NCBI GenBank assembly: GCA_937871285.1
Contig: CALMQS010000137.1
Coordinates: forward strand, 1-64,000
Direction of reading: 5' to 3'
Length of the DNA stretch: 64,000 nt
Source of the DNA: an uncultured Sphingobacteriales bacterium
GTDB taxonomy: Bacteria; Bacteroidota; Bacteroidia; Chitinophagales; Chitinophagaceae
Shown here: one piece after another, positions 9,009 to 17,778 of the stretch
Layout: every line of letters begins with the position of its first letter
Position numbering within the stretch: the stretch's first letter is position 1
Made by a program: the position numbers and the translations under genes
The notes under the pieces: model-generated
Told to the model about the DNA's origin: nothing
The model's input: the letters and a program-made list of their open reading frames with translations, nothing else
The model's database searches: none

Positions 9009-9016
9009 TACCTTTG
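9009..9016 (+). promoter_or_regulatory. Putative -7 element of lepA (TAnnTTTG)
   Basis: TACCTTTG matches the Bacteroidota primary-sigma -7 consensus TAnnTTTG and lies 48 bases before the lepA ATG. A well-spaced -33 TTTG is not obvious. AAAGGA at 9049-9054, nine bases before the ATG, is a plausible ribosome binding site. Confidence 0.45.
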
Positions 9017-9063
9017 CCCGTTCAAAAAAATAAAAGGAGTTCCGCTTTAAAGGAACAGCGTAC

Positions 9064-10857
9064 ATGAAGCATATCCGGAATTTTTGTATAATAGCCCATA
9101 TTGACCACGGTAAAAGCACGCTGGCCGACCGCTTATTACAGGTTACCAATACCATCAGTGACCGTGATATGATGGACCAGGTATTAGACGATATGGATCT
9201 TGAAAGAGAAAAAGGCATTACGATTAAAAGTCATGCCATTCAAATTGATTACACGCATTCCGATGGCGAAAAATATACGCTGAACCTGATTGATACACCC
9301 GGACATGTGGATTTCAGCTATGAAGTAAGCCGTGCGCTGGCCGCCTGCGAAGGCGCTTTACTACTGGTAGATGCCACACAGGGCATACAGGCGCAAACGA
9401 TCAGCAACCTCTATCTGGCTATTGACAACGACCTGGAGATCATTCCGGTGATCAATAAAATAGATATGGATGGCGCCATGATCGAAGAAGTGAAGGATCA
9501 GATCATTGAGCTGATTGGCTGCAAGCCGGAAGAAATCCTGTTGGCCAGCGGCCGCACAGGTATAGGCATAGATGGCATCCTTGATGCCATTGTAAACAGG
9601 ATACCTCCTCCCAAAGGAAATCCTACTGCCCCTTTACAGGCGCTGATCTTCGATAGTGTATTCAACAGCTTCAGGGGTATTATCGTGTATTACCGTATAT
9701 TAAACGGTTCTATTAAAAAAGGTGATAAGGTAAAGTTCGTTTCCACCAACCAGGAGTACGAAGCAGATGAGATAGGCATCCTGAAGCTGAAGATGACCGA
9801 AAAGCAGGAAGTGAAATGCGGCGATGTGGGCTATATTATTACAGGTATCAAAAACGCGAAAGAAGTAAAAGTGGGTGATACGATCACCACCACGGTTAAT
9901 CCCACGCAGGAAATCATTAAAGGATTCCAGGAAGTAAAGCCCATGGTATTTGCCGGTATTTTTCCGGTAAACACGGATGAGTTTGAGGAGCTGCGCGACT
10001 GTATGGATAAGCTGCAGTTGAATGACGCGTCTCTTACGTTTGAGCTGGAAACCTCGCAGGCCTTAGGGTTTGGTTTCCGCTGCGGCTTTTTAGGACTCCT
10101 GCATATGGAGATCATACAGGAACGCTTAGAAAGAGAATTTAACCAAACGGTTATTACCACGGTACCCAACGTAAGCTTTATAGCCTATACCACCAAAGGG
10201 GAAAAAGTGATTGTAAATAATCCTACCGAGTTTCCCGACCCGGTAAAAACGGAAAGGATTGAAGAACCTTATATTAAAGCGCAGATCATTACCAAACCGG
10301 AATATATCGGCAATATAATGACGTTATGCCTTGGTAAAAGAGGTATGCTCATTAACCAGAGCTACCTTACCACTACCCGTGTGGAGCTGGTATTTGAAAT
10401 GCCGCTTACCGAAATTGTATTCGACTTTTACGATAAATTAAAAAGCCAGACGCGTGGCTATGCCTCATTTGATTATCATCCTATAGGTTACCGCGAAGCC
10501 GATATTGTGAAGATGGATATTTTATTAAATGGTGACAAAGTAGACGCGTTAAGCGCATTGATCCATCGCAGCAAAGGGCAGGATTTTGGCAGAAAGCTTT
10601 GCGAAAAATTAAAAGAGCTGGTGCCCCGCCAGCAATTTCAAATAGCCATACAGGCGGCTATTGGCGCAAAAATACTGGCCCGGGAAACGATCTCGGCTAT
10701 GCGTAAAGATGTTACGGCAAAATGTTATGGCGGCGATATCAGCCGTAAACGCAAGCTATTGGAAAAGCAAAAAGAAGGAAAGAAACGCATGCGCCAGATC
10801 GGCAACGTAGAAATTCCGCAGGAAGCTTTCCTTGCCGTGCTGAAGCTGGAAGACTGA
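9064..10857 (+). CDS. lepA: Elongation factor 4 (LepA), back-translocating GTPase
   Basis: The 597-residue length and layout are those of LepA: G1 AHIDHGKST (about 11-19), a DTPGH switch region, NKID specificity motif, EF-G-like domains II, III and V, and the LepA-specific C-terminal domain ending in RKRKLLEKQKEGKKRMR. The enzyme binds ribosomes and hydrolyses GTP in the cytoplasm, and is proposed to back-translocate stalled ribosomes or assist initiation. The gene stands alone between repeat-rich gaps, with its own putative promoter. Confidence 0.97.
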   Translation: MKHIRNFCIIAHIDHGKSTLADRLLQVTNTISDRDMMDQVLDDMDLEREKGITIKSHAIQIDYTHSDGEKYTLNLIDTPGHVDFSYEVSRALAACEGALLLVDATQGIQAQTISNLYLAIDNDLEIIPVINKIDMDGAMIEEVKDQIIELIGCKPEEILLASGRTGIGIDGILDAIVNRIPPPKGNPTAPLQALIFDSVFNSFRGIIVYYRILNGSIKKGDKVKFVSTNQEYEADEIGILKLKMTEKQEVKCGDVGYIITGIKNAKEVKVGDTITTTVNPTQEIIKGFQEVKPMVFAGIFPVNTDEFEELRDCMDKLQLNDASLTFELETSQALGFGFRCGFLGLLHMEIIQERLEREFNQTVITTVPNVSFIAYTTKGEKVIVNNPTEFPDPVKTERIEEPYIKAQIITKPEYIGNIMTLCLGKRGMLINQSYLTTTRVELVFEMPLTEIVFDFYDKLKSQTRGYASFDYHPIGYREADIVKMDILLNGDKVDALSALIHRSKGQDFGRKLCEKLKELVPRQQFQIAIQAAIGAKILARETISAMRKDVTAKCYGGDISRKRKLLEKQKEGKKRMRQIGNVEIPQEAFLAVLKLED

Positions 10858-10864
10858 CGGATTT

Positions 10865-11310
10865 GATGGAAATACAAAGCACCAAAATACAAATCACAAG
10901 AACCAAATAATATACAGATGCTTCGTTCCTTAGTATGACAGGCAATATTCAAATCCGAAGCAGAAAGTTTGAAATCCGAAGCGAAATGCAACCGTAAACG
11001 ACAAACGACAAACTGTAAATTAAAAAATCCGAAGCCGTGAAATCCGAAATTCGATGGAAATACAAAGCACCAAAACACAAATCACAAGAACCAAATAATA
11101 TACAGATGCTTCGTTCCTTAGCATGACAGGCAATATTCAAATCCGAAGCAGAAAGTTTGAAATCCGAAGCCAAATGCAACCGTAAACTATAAACAATAAA
11201 CTGTAAATTAAAAAATCCGAAGCCGGAACTTCGAAATTCGAAGCAAAATGCAACCGTAAACTATAAACAATAAACTGTAAATTAAAAAAAACCGAAGCAG
11301 AAGAACCCAG
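10865..11310. repeat. Direct repeats of 188 bp and 74 bp in the lepA-pgk gap
   Basis: A unit starting GATGGAAATACAAAGC at 10865 is repeated with few changes from 11053 (period 188 bp). Its last part, starting ATGCAACCGTAAAC at 11174, is repeated again from 11248 (period 74 bp). The units are built from short phrases such as AATCCGAAGC, GTAAAC and AAACTGTAAATTAAAAAA that also occur near 23.4-23.7 kb. No ORF, integrase or CRISPR features accompany them. The rest of 10858-11399 ends in a short run of CCTGCAA units (near 11340-11360). Confidence 0.85.
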
Positions 11311-11399
11311 CCTGTCATTAGCAGTAACTCCCCTGAAACCTGCAACCTGCAACCTGCAACCCGAATCCATTTCAAATCTTAAATATCAAATTTAAAATC

Positions 11400-12599
11400 T
11401 CATAGCGCCGACACCGCCGCAATGCCCGGCAATGTTTTTCCTTCAAAATATTCGAGCATGGCGCCGCCGCCCGTAGACACATAGCTCACCTTATCTGTAA
11501 ATCCAAACTGGTTAACGGCTGCTACTGAATCTCCGCCGCCTACTAAAGAGTAAGCGCCATCTTCGGTAGCTTCAGCTACTGCTTCCGCAATGGCTTTGGT
11601 TCCTAACTGAAACTTTTCCATTTCAAAAACGCCCATCGGGCCGTTCCACAAAATGGTTTTTGATCTTTTGATCACGTTGGCAAATTCACTTCTCGCCAGC
11701 TCGCCGATATCCAATCCTAACCAGCCGTTGGGAATAGCATTACTGGGAGCAGAAGAAACATTTGCGCTGGCGTTAAACTGGTCTGCAATAATAGAATCGG
11801 AAGGCAAATGAATATTAACTCCCATGCCGGCTGCTTTCTTTAATAATTCATCGGCCATGTCTAAGCGGTCTTCTTCACATAGGGACTTGCCTATTTTACC
11901 ACCCTGCGCCTTAATAAAGGTATAGGCCATTCCACCGCCGATAATGATATCGTTGGCTTTCTTTAATAAATTTTCTATGATCAGTATTTTATCGGATACT
12001 TTGGCGCCACCGATAATAGCAGTAAAGGGTTTTTCAGACTGGTGCAATACTTTTTCAGCACTCTTCACCTCTCCTTCCATCAGCAAACCGAACATCCTTT
12101 TTTCTACGGGAAAGAATTTAGCAATCACCGCGGTTGAAGCATGTGCCCGGTGGGCGGTACCAAAAGCGTCATTTACATAGATATCAGCAAGCCCCGCCAG
12201 CTTTTTCGCAAATGCTTCATCACCCTGTTCTTCCTCTTTATAAAAACGAAGATTTTCAAGAAGCAATACCTCTCCCGGCTTCATCATGCCAGCCGTTGTG
12301 TAAGCCTGCTCTCCTATACAGTCATTGGCAAATAAAACCGTTATGCCGTCCAAAAGACCGCTTAAATGTTTGATAAGCGGTTTTAAAGAGTATTTTTCTT
12401 CGGGACCGCCTTTTGGCCGGCCCAGGTGACTCATTAATATAACCATGCCGCCATCATCCAGTATTTTTTTTATGGTAGGCACTGCGGCACGCATACGGGT
12501 ATCGTCTGTAATTTCAAGCTTGTCATTGAGCGGAACATTAAAATCAACCCGAACCAATGCTTTCTGATTTTTGAAATTACAGGAAGAGAATTTAGACAT
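11400..12599 (-). CDS. pgk: Phosphoglycerate kinase
   Basis: This 399-residue protein is full length for PGK. It has the N-terminal RVDFNVP motif and SHLGRP, the hinge region, and the C-terminal nucleotide-binding GGGDS and STGGGAMLEYFEG motifs. It interconverts 1,3-bisphosphoglycerate and 3-phosphoglycerate with ADP/ATP in glycolysis and gluconeogenesis. It lies downstream of gap on the same strand, separated by 225 bases that contain a gap terminator and a long hairpin, so the two are probably transcribed separately or with attenuation. Confidence 0.98.
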   Translation of the reverse strand: MSKFSSCNFKNQKALVRVDFNVPLNDKLEITDDTRMRAAVPTIKKILDDGGMVILMSHLGRPKGGPEEKYSLKPLIKHLSGLLDGITVLFANDCIGEQAYTTAGMMKPGEVLLLENLRFYKEEEQGDEAFAKKLAGLADIYVNDAFGTAHRAHASTAVIAKFFPVEKRMFGLLMEGEVKSAEKVLHQSEKPFTAIIGGAKVSDKILIIENLLKKANDIIIGGGMAYTFIKAQGGKIGKSLCEEDRLDMADELLKKAAGMGVNIHLPSDSIIADQFNASANVSSAPSNAIPNGWLGLDIGELARSEFANVIKRSKTILWNGPMGVFEMEKFQLGTKAIAEAVAEATEDGAYSLVGGGDSVAAVNQFGFTDKVSYVSTGGGAMLEYFEGKTLPGIAAVSAL

Positions 12600-12671
12600 A
12601 TTACAAACAATTTAAAGATACCAACCGGAAAGAGACGTTACCTGCTGCATATACCCGAACCTGACAGCATG

Positions 12672-12708
12672 ATATCCGTATGCAGTTTATATAGCAGCAT
12701 ACGGATAT
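12672..12708 (-). promoter_or_regulatory. Perfect 12-bp hairpin in the gap-pgk intergenic region
   Basis: ATATCCGTATGC (12672-12683) and GCATACGGATAT (12697-12708) form a perfect 12-bp stem with a 13-base loop. It lies 73 bases upstream of the pgk start. No U-tract follows on the minus strand, so it is more likely a leader structure, RNA processing site or operator than a terminator. Confidence 0.5.
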
Positions 12709-12786
12709 AACAGGAGTCTATACTATTTCCATGGTATATAGTTTAAGGGTGCATTACAGAGATCCCGCCCTAAGAACGGGGTGCAA

Positions 12787-12814
12787 TAAAACCGCTATTG
12801 ATACCGGTAGCGGT
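12787..12814 (-). terminator. Intrinsic terminator of gap
   Basis: On the minus strand, ACCGCTA and TAGCGGT (12808-12814 and 12791-12797) form a 7-bp stem with a 10-base loop, followed by TTTTATT. It begins 10 bases after the gap stop codon, the expected position of a rho-independent terminator. Confidence 0.6.
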
Positions 12815-12824
12815 AAATGAAATA

Positions 12825-13835
12825 CTATTTGATCAGTTTGGCAAAATAATGAACGGTACGCACCAACTGGCTCACATAGCTCATTTCATTATCGTACCAG
12901 CTTACTGTTTTTACTAATTGGGTATCGCCAACCGATAATACTTTGGTTTGCGTAGCATCGAAAAGAGAACCATACGTTATTCCGATGATGTCACTGCTTA
13001 CAATTTCATCTTCATTATAGCCATACGATTCGTTGGAAGCTGCTTTCATGGCGGCATTTACTTCCTCTGCCGTTACTTTTTTAGCAAGTATGCTGGTTAA
13101 TTCGGTTAGTGAGCCGGTAAGAACGGGAACACGCTGCGCGGTGCCATCTAATTTCCCTTTCAGTTGAGGCAAAACCAAACCGATTGCTTTTGCAGCTCCG
13201 GTACTGTTGGGAACAATATTTTGTGCAGCGGCTCTTGCACGGCGAAGATCGCCTTTGGGATGAGGTGCATCCTGCGTGTTCTGATCGTTCGTGTAGGCGT
13301 GAATGGTAGTCATTAAGGCAGAAACGATGCCGAATTTTTTGTCTAAGGTATCGGCCATAGGCGCCAGGCAGTTGGTGGTGCAGGAAGCGCAGCTGATCAC
13401 CGTTTCGCTGCCATCTAATATATTATGGTTAACATTAAATACCACGGTTTTAATATCGCCGGTAGCCGGTGCGGATATCACCACTTTTTTAGCACCTGCG
13501 GTAAGGTGTGCCGAAGCCTTGTCTTTATCGGCGAAGAAGCCGGTACATTCCAGCACCACATCTACCTGGTGCGTTCCCCAGGGAATCTGCGCCGGGTCTT
13601 TCTGAGCATATATTTTAATTTCATCGCCATTAACTGTGATCGAATTGTCGGTTGCCTTAACATCGGCGTTAAAGCGGCCCTGTGCGGTATCGTATTTTAA
13701 TAAATGCGCCAGCACTGTAGGGCTGGTTAAATCATTGACAGCTACTACGTCAATGCCTTCCATATTATATATCTGGCGGTATACTAACCGTCCTATTCTT
13801 CCGAAACCATTAATTGCAACTTTTACTGTGCTCAT
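12825..13835 (-). CDS. gap: Type I glyceraldehyde-3-phosphate dehydrogenase
   Basis: This 336-residue protein has the Rossmann motif GFGRIGR (8-14), the catalytic SCASCTTNC segment with its nucleophilic Cys, and the C-terminal SWYDNE motif. It oxidises glyceraldehyde-3-phosphate to 1,3-bisphosphoglycerate with NAD+. The next gene on the strand, pgk, uses its product. A good -7 element precedes the start and a terminator follows the stop. Confidence 0.98.
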   Translation of the reverse strand: MSTVKVAINGFGRIGRLVYRQIYNMEGIDVVAVNDLTSPTVLAHLLKYDTAQGRFNADVKATDNSITVNGDEIKIYAQKDPAQIPWGTHQVDVVLECTGFFADKDKASAHLTAGAKKVVISAPATGDIKTVVFNVNHNILDGSETVISCASCTTNCLAPMADTLDKKFGIVSALMTTIHAYTNDQNTQDAPHPKGDLRRARAAAQNIVPNSTGAAKAIGLVLPQLKGKLDGTAQRVPVLTGSLTELTSILAKKVTAEEVNAAMKAASNESYGYNEDEIVSSDIIGITYGSLFDATQTKVLSVGDTQLVKTVSWYDNEMSYVSQLVRTVHYFAKLIK

Positions 13836-13867
13836 TGTACAATTGTTTAGCTTTTTAAAATGAGATG

Positions 13868-13875
13868 CAAATTTA
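13868..13875 (-). promoter_or_regulatory. Putative -7 promoter element of gap
   Basis: On the minus strand this reads TAAATTTG, a full match to the Bacteroidota -7 consensus TAnnTTTG, 33 bases upstream of the gap ATG. That spacing would give a short leader. No clear -33 TTTG was seen at the usual distance. Confidence 0.5.
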
Positions 13876-14037
13876 CGACATCCAATCTATAAACAGGGAA
13901 GAAATGATTGAACAACCTTATATTATGCATGTAAAAAAGCCGTTTAGCCATGCCGGAAGCGGAATTGAAACTATTTATGAAAAAGTTTTGGAGGGATATG
14001 GCGGTAACTATATCTTTGCACTCCCAAAATTGATAAT

Positions 14038-14109
14038 GGCCCGTTGGTCAAGGGGTTAAGACGCATCCCTTTCACGGATGAATCACGAGTTCGATTCTCG
14101 TACGGGCTA
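14038..14109 (+). tRNA. tRNA-Glu (anticodon UUC)
   Basis: The 72-base segment folds as a cloverleaf. The 7-bp acceptor stem runs 14038-14044 with 14102-14108 (its first pair is G-U). The anticodon stem CATCC (14064-14068)/GGATG (14076-14080) encloses the loop CTTTCAC, giving anticodon TTC at 14071-14073. The T arm ends in GTTCGATTC. No CCA is encoded. A strong hairpin terminator follows. Confidence 0.95.
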
Positions 14110-14114
14110 CATTC

Positions 14115-14154
14115 CGGAGATTTTCAATAAAAAATTGAGAATCTCCGTTTTCAT
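14115..14154 (+). terminator. Intrinsic terminator after tRNA-Glu
   Basis: CGGAGATT (14115-14122) pairs with AATCTCCG (14140-14147), and TCAAT pairs with ATTGA inside, closing a loop of A residues. GTTTTCATTT follows as a T-rich tail. It starts a few bases after the tRNA. Confidence 0.75.
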
Positions 14155-14283
14155 TTAAACCAGGCTATTGCGTATAGCGTGCCCGGCGAATCTTTCAGCG
14201 CCGGAGTGCCCCCCAACACACACTTCACTTAACAATAGTTTCCCTTATACATTTTACCTGCTTAATATTGTACAAAAAACTGC

Positions 14284-16803
14284 ATGCCTGCTAAAATAAA
14301 TATACCCGGATATATAACAGGGCTGAATGCAGCCCAGGTGGAAGCGGCACGAAAACAGTATGGCGCCAATCACCAGGTAATGCCCAACGCCAGGGCGTGG
14401 TGGCGGATATTATTAGAAATGCTGAAAGAGCCCATGCTTTTGCTGTTAATAGCGGTAACCATCATTTATCTTATCCTCGGAGAGTATGGCGAGGCCTATT
14501 TTATGCTGGCCGCCATTATCATTGTTTCAGGCATTTCATTTTACCAGGACAACCGCAGCCGCCGGGCGCTGGAAGCATTGGAAAAGATCAATCAGCCCCG
14601 GAGCAAAGTGATCAGGGACAGCCGAATGATCAGCATTCCCACCCGCGATATCGTAATGGGTGATATGCTGCTGGTGGCAGAAGGCGATACCATTAATGCA
14701 GATGGAAAAATTGTACACAGCAACGACTTTTCCGTTAATGAATCTATGCTCACGGGCGAGGCTTACTCCGTATTTAAATCTGCCGGCGCAAAAGATGACA
14801 TGGTATACAGCGGCACATTGGTGGTATCAGGACTTGCCATATGCGAGGTACTGCACACAGGCAAGCAAACTAAAATCGGGCAAATCGGGGAATCTATATC
14901 GGGTATTCGTGAAGAAGCCACACCCCTGCAACGGCAAATTGAAAAATTTGTAAAGGGCATGGCAATAGCCGGCATCCTTGTTTTTTTATTGGTATGGCTT
15001 GTAAACTATTGGGAAAGCCGCAGCTTAACCGACAGCCTCCTAAAAGGGCTTACCCTTGCCATGAGCGTTTTACCCGAAGAGATACCTGTTGCTTTTACCA
15101 CTTTTATGGCTTTGGGCTCCTGGCGGCTGATGCAGTTGGGCATCATCGTAAAAAAAATACGGATAGTGGAAACCCTGGGCAGCGCTACGGTTATATGTCT
15201 CGATAAAACGGGCACCATCACCCAAAACCAAATGAGCCTCCGGGCAGTATACGCCTGTGCCAGCCACAGCTTGTATGAAAACGATAAAGGATACGACAAA
15301 ACCGCGGGGTTAGTTATACAATATGCCATGTGGGCAAGCGAACCCGTGCCTTTTGACCCGATGGAAAAAGCGTTGCACAAAGCCTACGAAAATAATACAG
15401 GCCATGATGAGCGCAGTGAATATACCATGCTACACGAATACCCGCTGGAGGGTACACCCCCCATGATGACACACCTGTTTGAAAACCGGGCAGGCAAACG
15501 TATAGTGGCGGCCAAGGGAGCGCCCGAAGCCATTATAGCTGTGAGCAAACTCACCGAAGCGGAAAGCACAGCCATGCTGCAGCAGGTAAACGCACTGGCG
15601 GAAAAGGGATACCGTGTGCTCGGTGTGGCATCTTCTTCTTTTGAGGATAACAACTTCCCGGCAAGGCAGCAGCAACTACCCTTTCAATTGCTGGGATTTG
15701 TGGCCTTTTACGATCCGCCAAAGCCCAATATCAGATCCGTATTTGAACAATTTTACCAGGCAGGTATCGCCGTTAAAATTATTACAGGCGATAATGAAGT
15801 TACCACAAGGGCCATAGCACAGCAGGCGGGCTTAAAAAATGCCGGATCATCCATGAACGGAGCGCAATTACTACAACTCACCGAAGCCGGAATGCAGGAA
15901 AAGCTGATGAACATCAACATATTTACCCGCATGTTTCCCGAAGCCAAGCTGGCTGCCGTAAATGCTTTAAAAAACAACCGGCAAATTGTAGCCATGACAG
16001 GCGATGGCGTAAATGACGCGCCCGCTTTAAAAGCCGCTCATATAGGTATCGCCATGGGTAATAAAGGAACGGAAATAGCCAAACAGGCGGCCGCGCTTAT
16101 CCTTTCCAATGACGATTTGCTGGGAATGGTGGATGCCATAGCCATCGGCCGCAGAATTTATACCAATATTAAAAAGGCCGTGCAATACATCATATCTATT
16201 CACATACCTATTATACTCACGGTATCATTACCCCTTTTCCTGGGATGGGTATACCCGGCCATATTTACACCCGTTCATGTTATTTTCCTGGAGCTGATTA
16301 TGGGACCTACCTGTTCGGTGGTATATGAAAATGAGCCCATGGAGCAAAACGCGATGCATGTTCCTCCCCGCCCGTTTACCGCTACTTTTTTATCGCTGAA
16401 CGAAATGGCCATCAGCATTATCCAGGGGCTGGTTATTACAGCCGGCGTACTATTCATGTACCGGCATGGCGTACAAAACGGCTATGATGAATCCGGTGTA
16501 AGAAGCCTGGTTTTCACTACGCTGGTACTTGCCAATATTTTTCTTACCCTGTGCAACCGCTCTTTTTACTATTCGCTGCTATCTGAAATGCGTAACCACA
16601 ATCCACTCATGGTATATATCATTTCAGCCACTATCCTGTTGCTAATGGTTATGCTCTACCTTCCTCCGGTAGCCACCTTCTTTACACTTATACCGCTTTC
16701 TCCGGTAGAATTACTGATTTGCAGCGCTGCCGCCGCCGTTTCTGTATTATGGTTTGAAATATGGAAATGGGCGAAGCGAAAAGGCATGATCGGCCGGAAA
16801 TAG
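14284..16803 (+). CDS. P2-like P-type cation-transporting ATPase
   Basis: This 839-residue membrane pump has the full P-type ATPase layout: two N-terminal membrane helices, an actuator domain with TGEA (157-160), a membrane motif PEEIP (264-268), the phosphorylated DKTGT (307-311), an N domain, the hinge TGDGVNDAP (about 573-581) and a C-terminal six-helix bundle. The order fits the P2 group of Ca2+/Mg2+/Na+ pumps, but the metal motif is PEEIP rather than the PEGLP of calcium pumps, so the ion is uncertain. It is a single gene with no regulator or metal chaperone beside it. Confidence 0.9.
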   Translation: MPAKINIPGYITGLNAAQVEAARKQYGANHQVMPNARAWWRILLEMLKEPMLLLLIAVTIIYLILGEYGEAYFMLAAIIIVSGISFYQDNRSRRALEALEKINQPRSKVIRDSRMISIPTRDIVMGDMLLVAEGDTINADGKIVHSNDFSVNESMLTGEAYSVFKSAGAKDDMVYSGTLVVSGLAICEVLHTGKQTKIGQIGESISGIREEATPLQRQIEKFVKGMAIAGILVFLLVWLVNYWESRSLTDSLLKGLTLAMSVLPEEIPVAFTTFMALGSWRLMQLGIIVKKIRIVETLGSATVICLDKTGTITQNQMSLRAVYACASHSLYENDKGYDKTAGLVIQYAMWASEPVPFDPMEKALHKAYENNTGHDERSEYTMLHEYPLEGTPPMMTHLFENRAGKRIVAAKGAPEAIIAVSKLTEAESTAMLQQVNALAEKGYRVLGVASSSFEDNNFPARQQQLPFQLLGFVAFYDPPKPNIRSVFEQFYQAGIAVKIITGDNEVTTRAIAQQAGLKNAGSSMNGAQLLQLTEAGMQEKLMNINIFTRMFPEAKLAAVNALKNNRQIVAMTGDGVNDAPALKAAHIGIAMGNKGTEIAKQAAALILSNDDLLGMVDAIAIGRRIYTNIKKAVQYIISIHIPIILTVSLPLFLGWVYPAIFTPVHVIFLELIMGPTCSVVYENEPMEQNAMHVPPRPFTATFLSLNEMAISIIQGLVITAGVLFMYRHGVQNGYDESGVRSLVFTTLVLANIFLTLCNRSFYYSLLSEMRNHNPLMVYIISATILLLMVMLYLPPVATFFTLIPLSPVELLICSAAAAVSVLWFEIWKWAKRKGMIGRK

Positions 16804-16819
16804 AACAGTATAGGCCATC

Positions 16820-16980
16820 TTTACCAACTGGTGAAACGTGAAATGAACTTGAAATAATTCCAGCAACTCTTGACTGGAAGCGGTTTCTAACAAAAAATTT
16901 CTTCCGCCTACTCCTGCATTATTTATCAATAAATTAATCGGAGTTTTATCAATAACATTTTGAATAATATTGATGCAGTA
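16820..16980 (-). pseudogene. Remnant of a short-chain dehydrogenase (SDR)
   Basis: The minus strand encodes, without a start, a stretch reading NVIDKTPINLLINNAG then VGGRNFLLETASSQELLELF, which is the central NNAG segment of a classical SDR. An in-frame TAG lies just upstream, and the similarity breaks off downstream where the sequence runs into the end of the P-type ATPase gene. The Rossmann glycines and the YxxxK active site are missing, so this is a decayed fragment. The rest of 16981-17235 shows nothing recognisable. Confidence 0.55.
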
Positions 16981-17235
16981 GTAGCACTAAGATGAGGATT
17001 TATTCGTCGCCCCCTGCTGACGCAAAACTGAATGTTGTACGAATACTCTTCTTCTCTGTCGTGTTGTGTCAACTTAATGGGGTATGTCCATTTAAACAAA
17101 CACACTTTTAAATATGCGATTAAAAAAGGTAGTTAAGTAGGGGCGTATTTTGGTTTGGAGAGTAGTCAAAAATTATGATGTTTTGTGAACAAACGGCATA
17201 GGGGGAAATGATACAACGTAAAATTCTTTATACAC

Positions 17236-17262
17236 AAAAAAGCCCCGACACATGCAGGGCCT
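17236..17262 (-). terminator. Terminator of the secreted DUF4242 gene
   Basis: On the minus strand GCCC and GGGC (17257-17260 and 17242-17245) form a stem followed by TTTTTT. It lies 20 bases past the stop of the minus-strand DUF4242 gene. Confidence 0.55.
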
Positions 17263-17281
17263 TTATTTGATAAGTAAAATT

Positions 17282-17662
17282 TTATTGCTTTGCCGTTTCC
17301 GGACTAATCATTGTTACTACTTCACTAACCTTGTTGGCAGGAAACCCCGCTTTCTTAGCATGATCGAGGATTAGTTTTTCATTCTCTGCCTTGTAAACAC
17401 AATAAATCTTGTTGCCGGTAACATAACTATGCATCCACTGGATTTTTGGCCCTATTTCAGTCAGAACCGTGCAGGAAGTCTGTGAAGCTCCTTTTAATTG
17501 TTCCGGCGTTAGCATTCCCGCTCCCGGCATTTCTCTTTCGATTACGTAGGTTTTCATTGTTTTAGATTCTGATTTTGTATTTTCGGTTTGAGCCTTGACA
17601 GCAGTAGAAGTCATAAATAGTATTGCAAATACCAGTGCGGTTATTTTGATTGTTGTTTTCAT
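17282..17662 (-). CDS. Secreted DUF4242 (SCO4226-like) protein
   Basis: This 126-residue protein has an N-terminal signal peptide (Lys-rich start, hydrophobic core, AQ cleavage site near residue 25) followed by one DUF4242 domain (about 37-122). The family includes a nickel-responsive ferredoxin-like protein in Streptomyces; the biochemical role is poorly known. The gene directly upstream on the same strand encodes a regulator whose N-terminus is the same domain, 116 bases away. Sensing or binding of the same ligand outside and inside the cell is inference. Confidence 0.8.
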   Translation of the reverse strand: MKTTIKITALVFAILFMTSTAVKAQTENTKSESKTMKTYVIEREMPGAGMLTPEQLKGASQTSCTVLTEIGPKIQWMHSYVTGNKIYCVYKAENEKLILDHAKKAGFPANKVSEVVTMISPETAKQ

Positions 17663-17778
17663 AAAAAAAAATTTAATGATTATTTGTTGTATAAAGATAC
17701 TCCCACCGGGAAGTGCAAGCCTATAACAATTCGTTCAAAAAATAGTAATTCTAATGCGCCGGTAAATGAGCATAGGGC

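Noticed and set aside
10865..11310. CRISPR-like array
   Set aside because: The repeat units are 188 and 74 bases, without short identical repeats and unique spacers, and no cas genes are present.
13865..14059. 64-residue open frame before tRNA-Glu
   Set aside because: It overlaps the tRNA and the gap promoter region and has no protein-like pattern or start signal.
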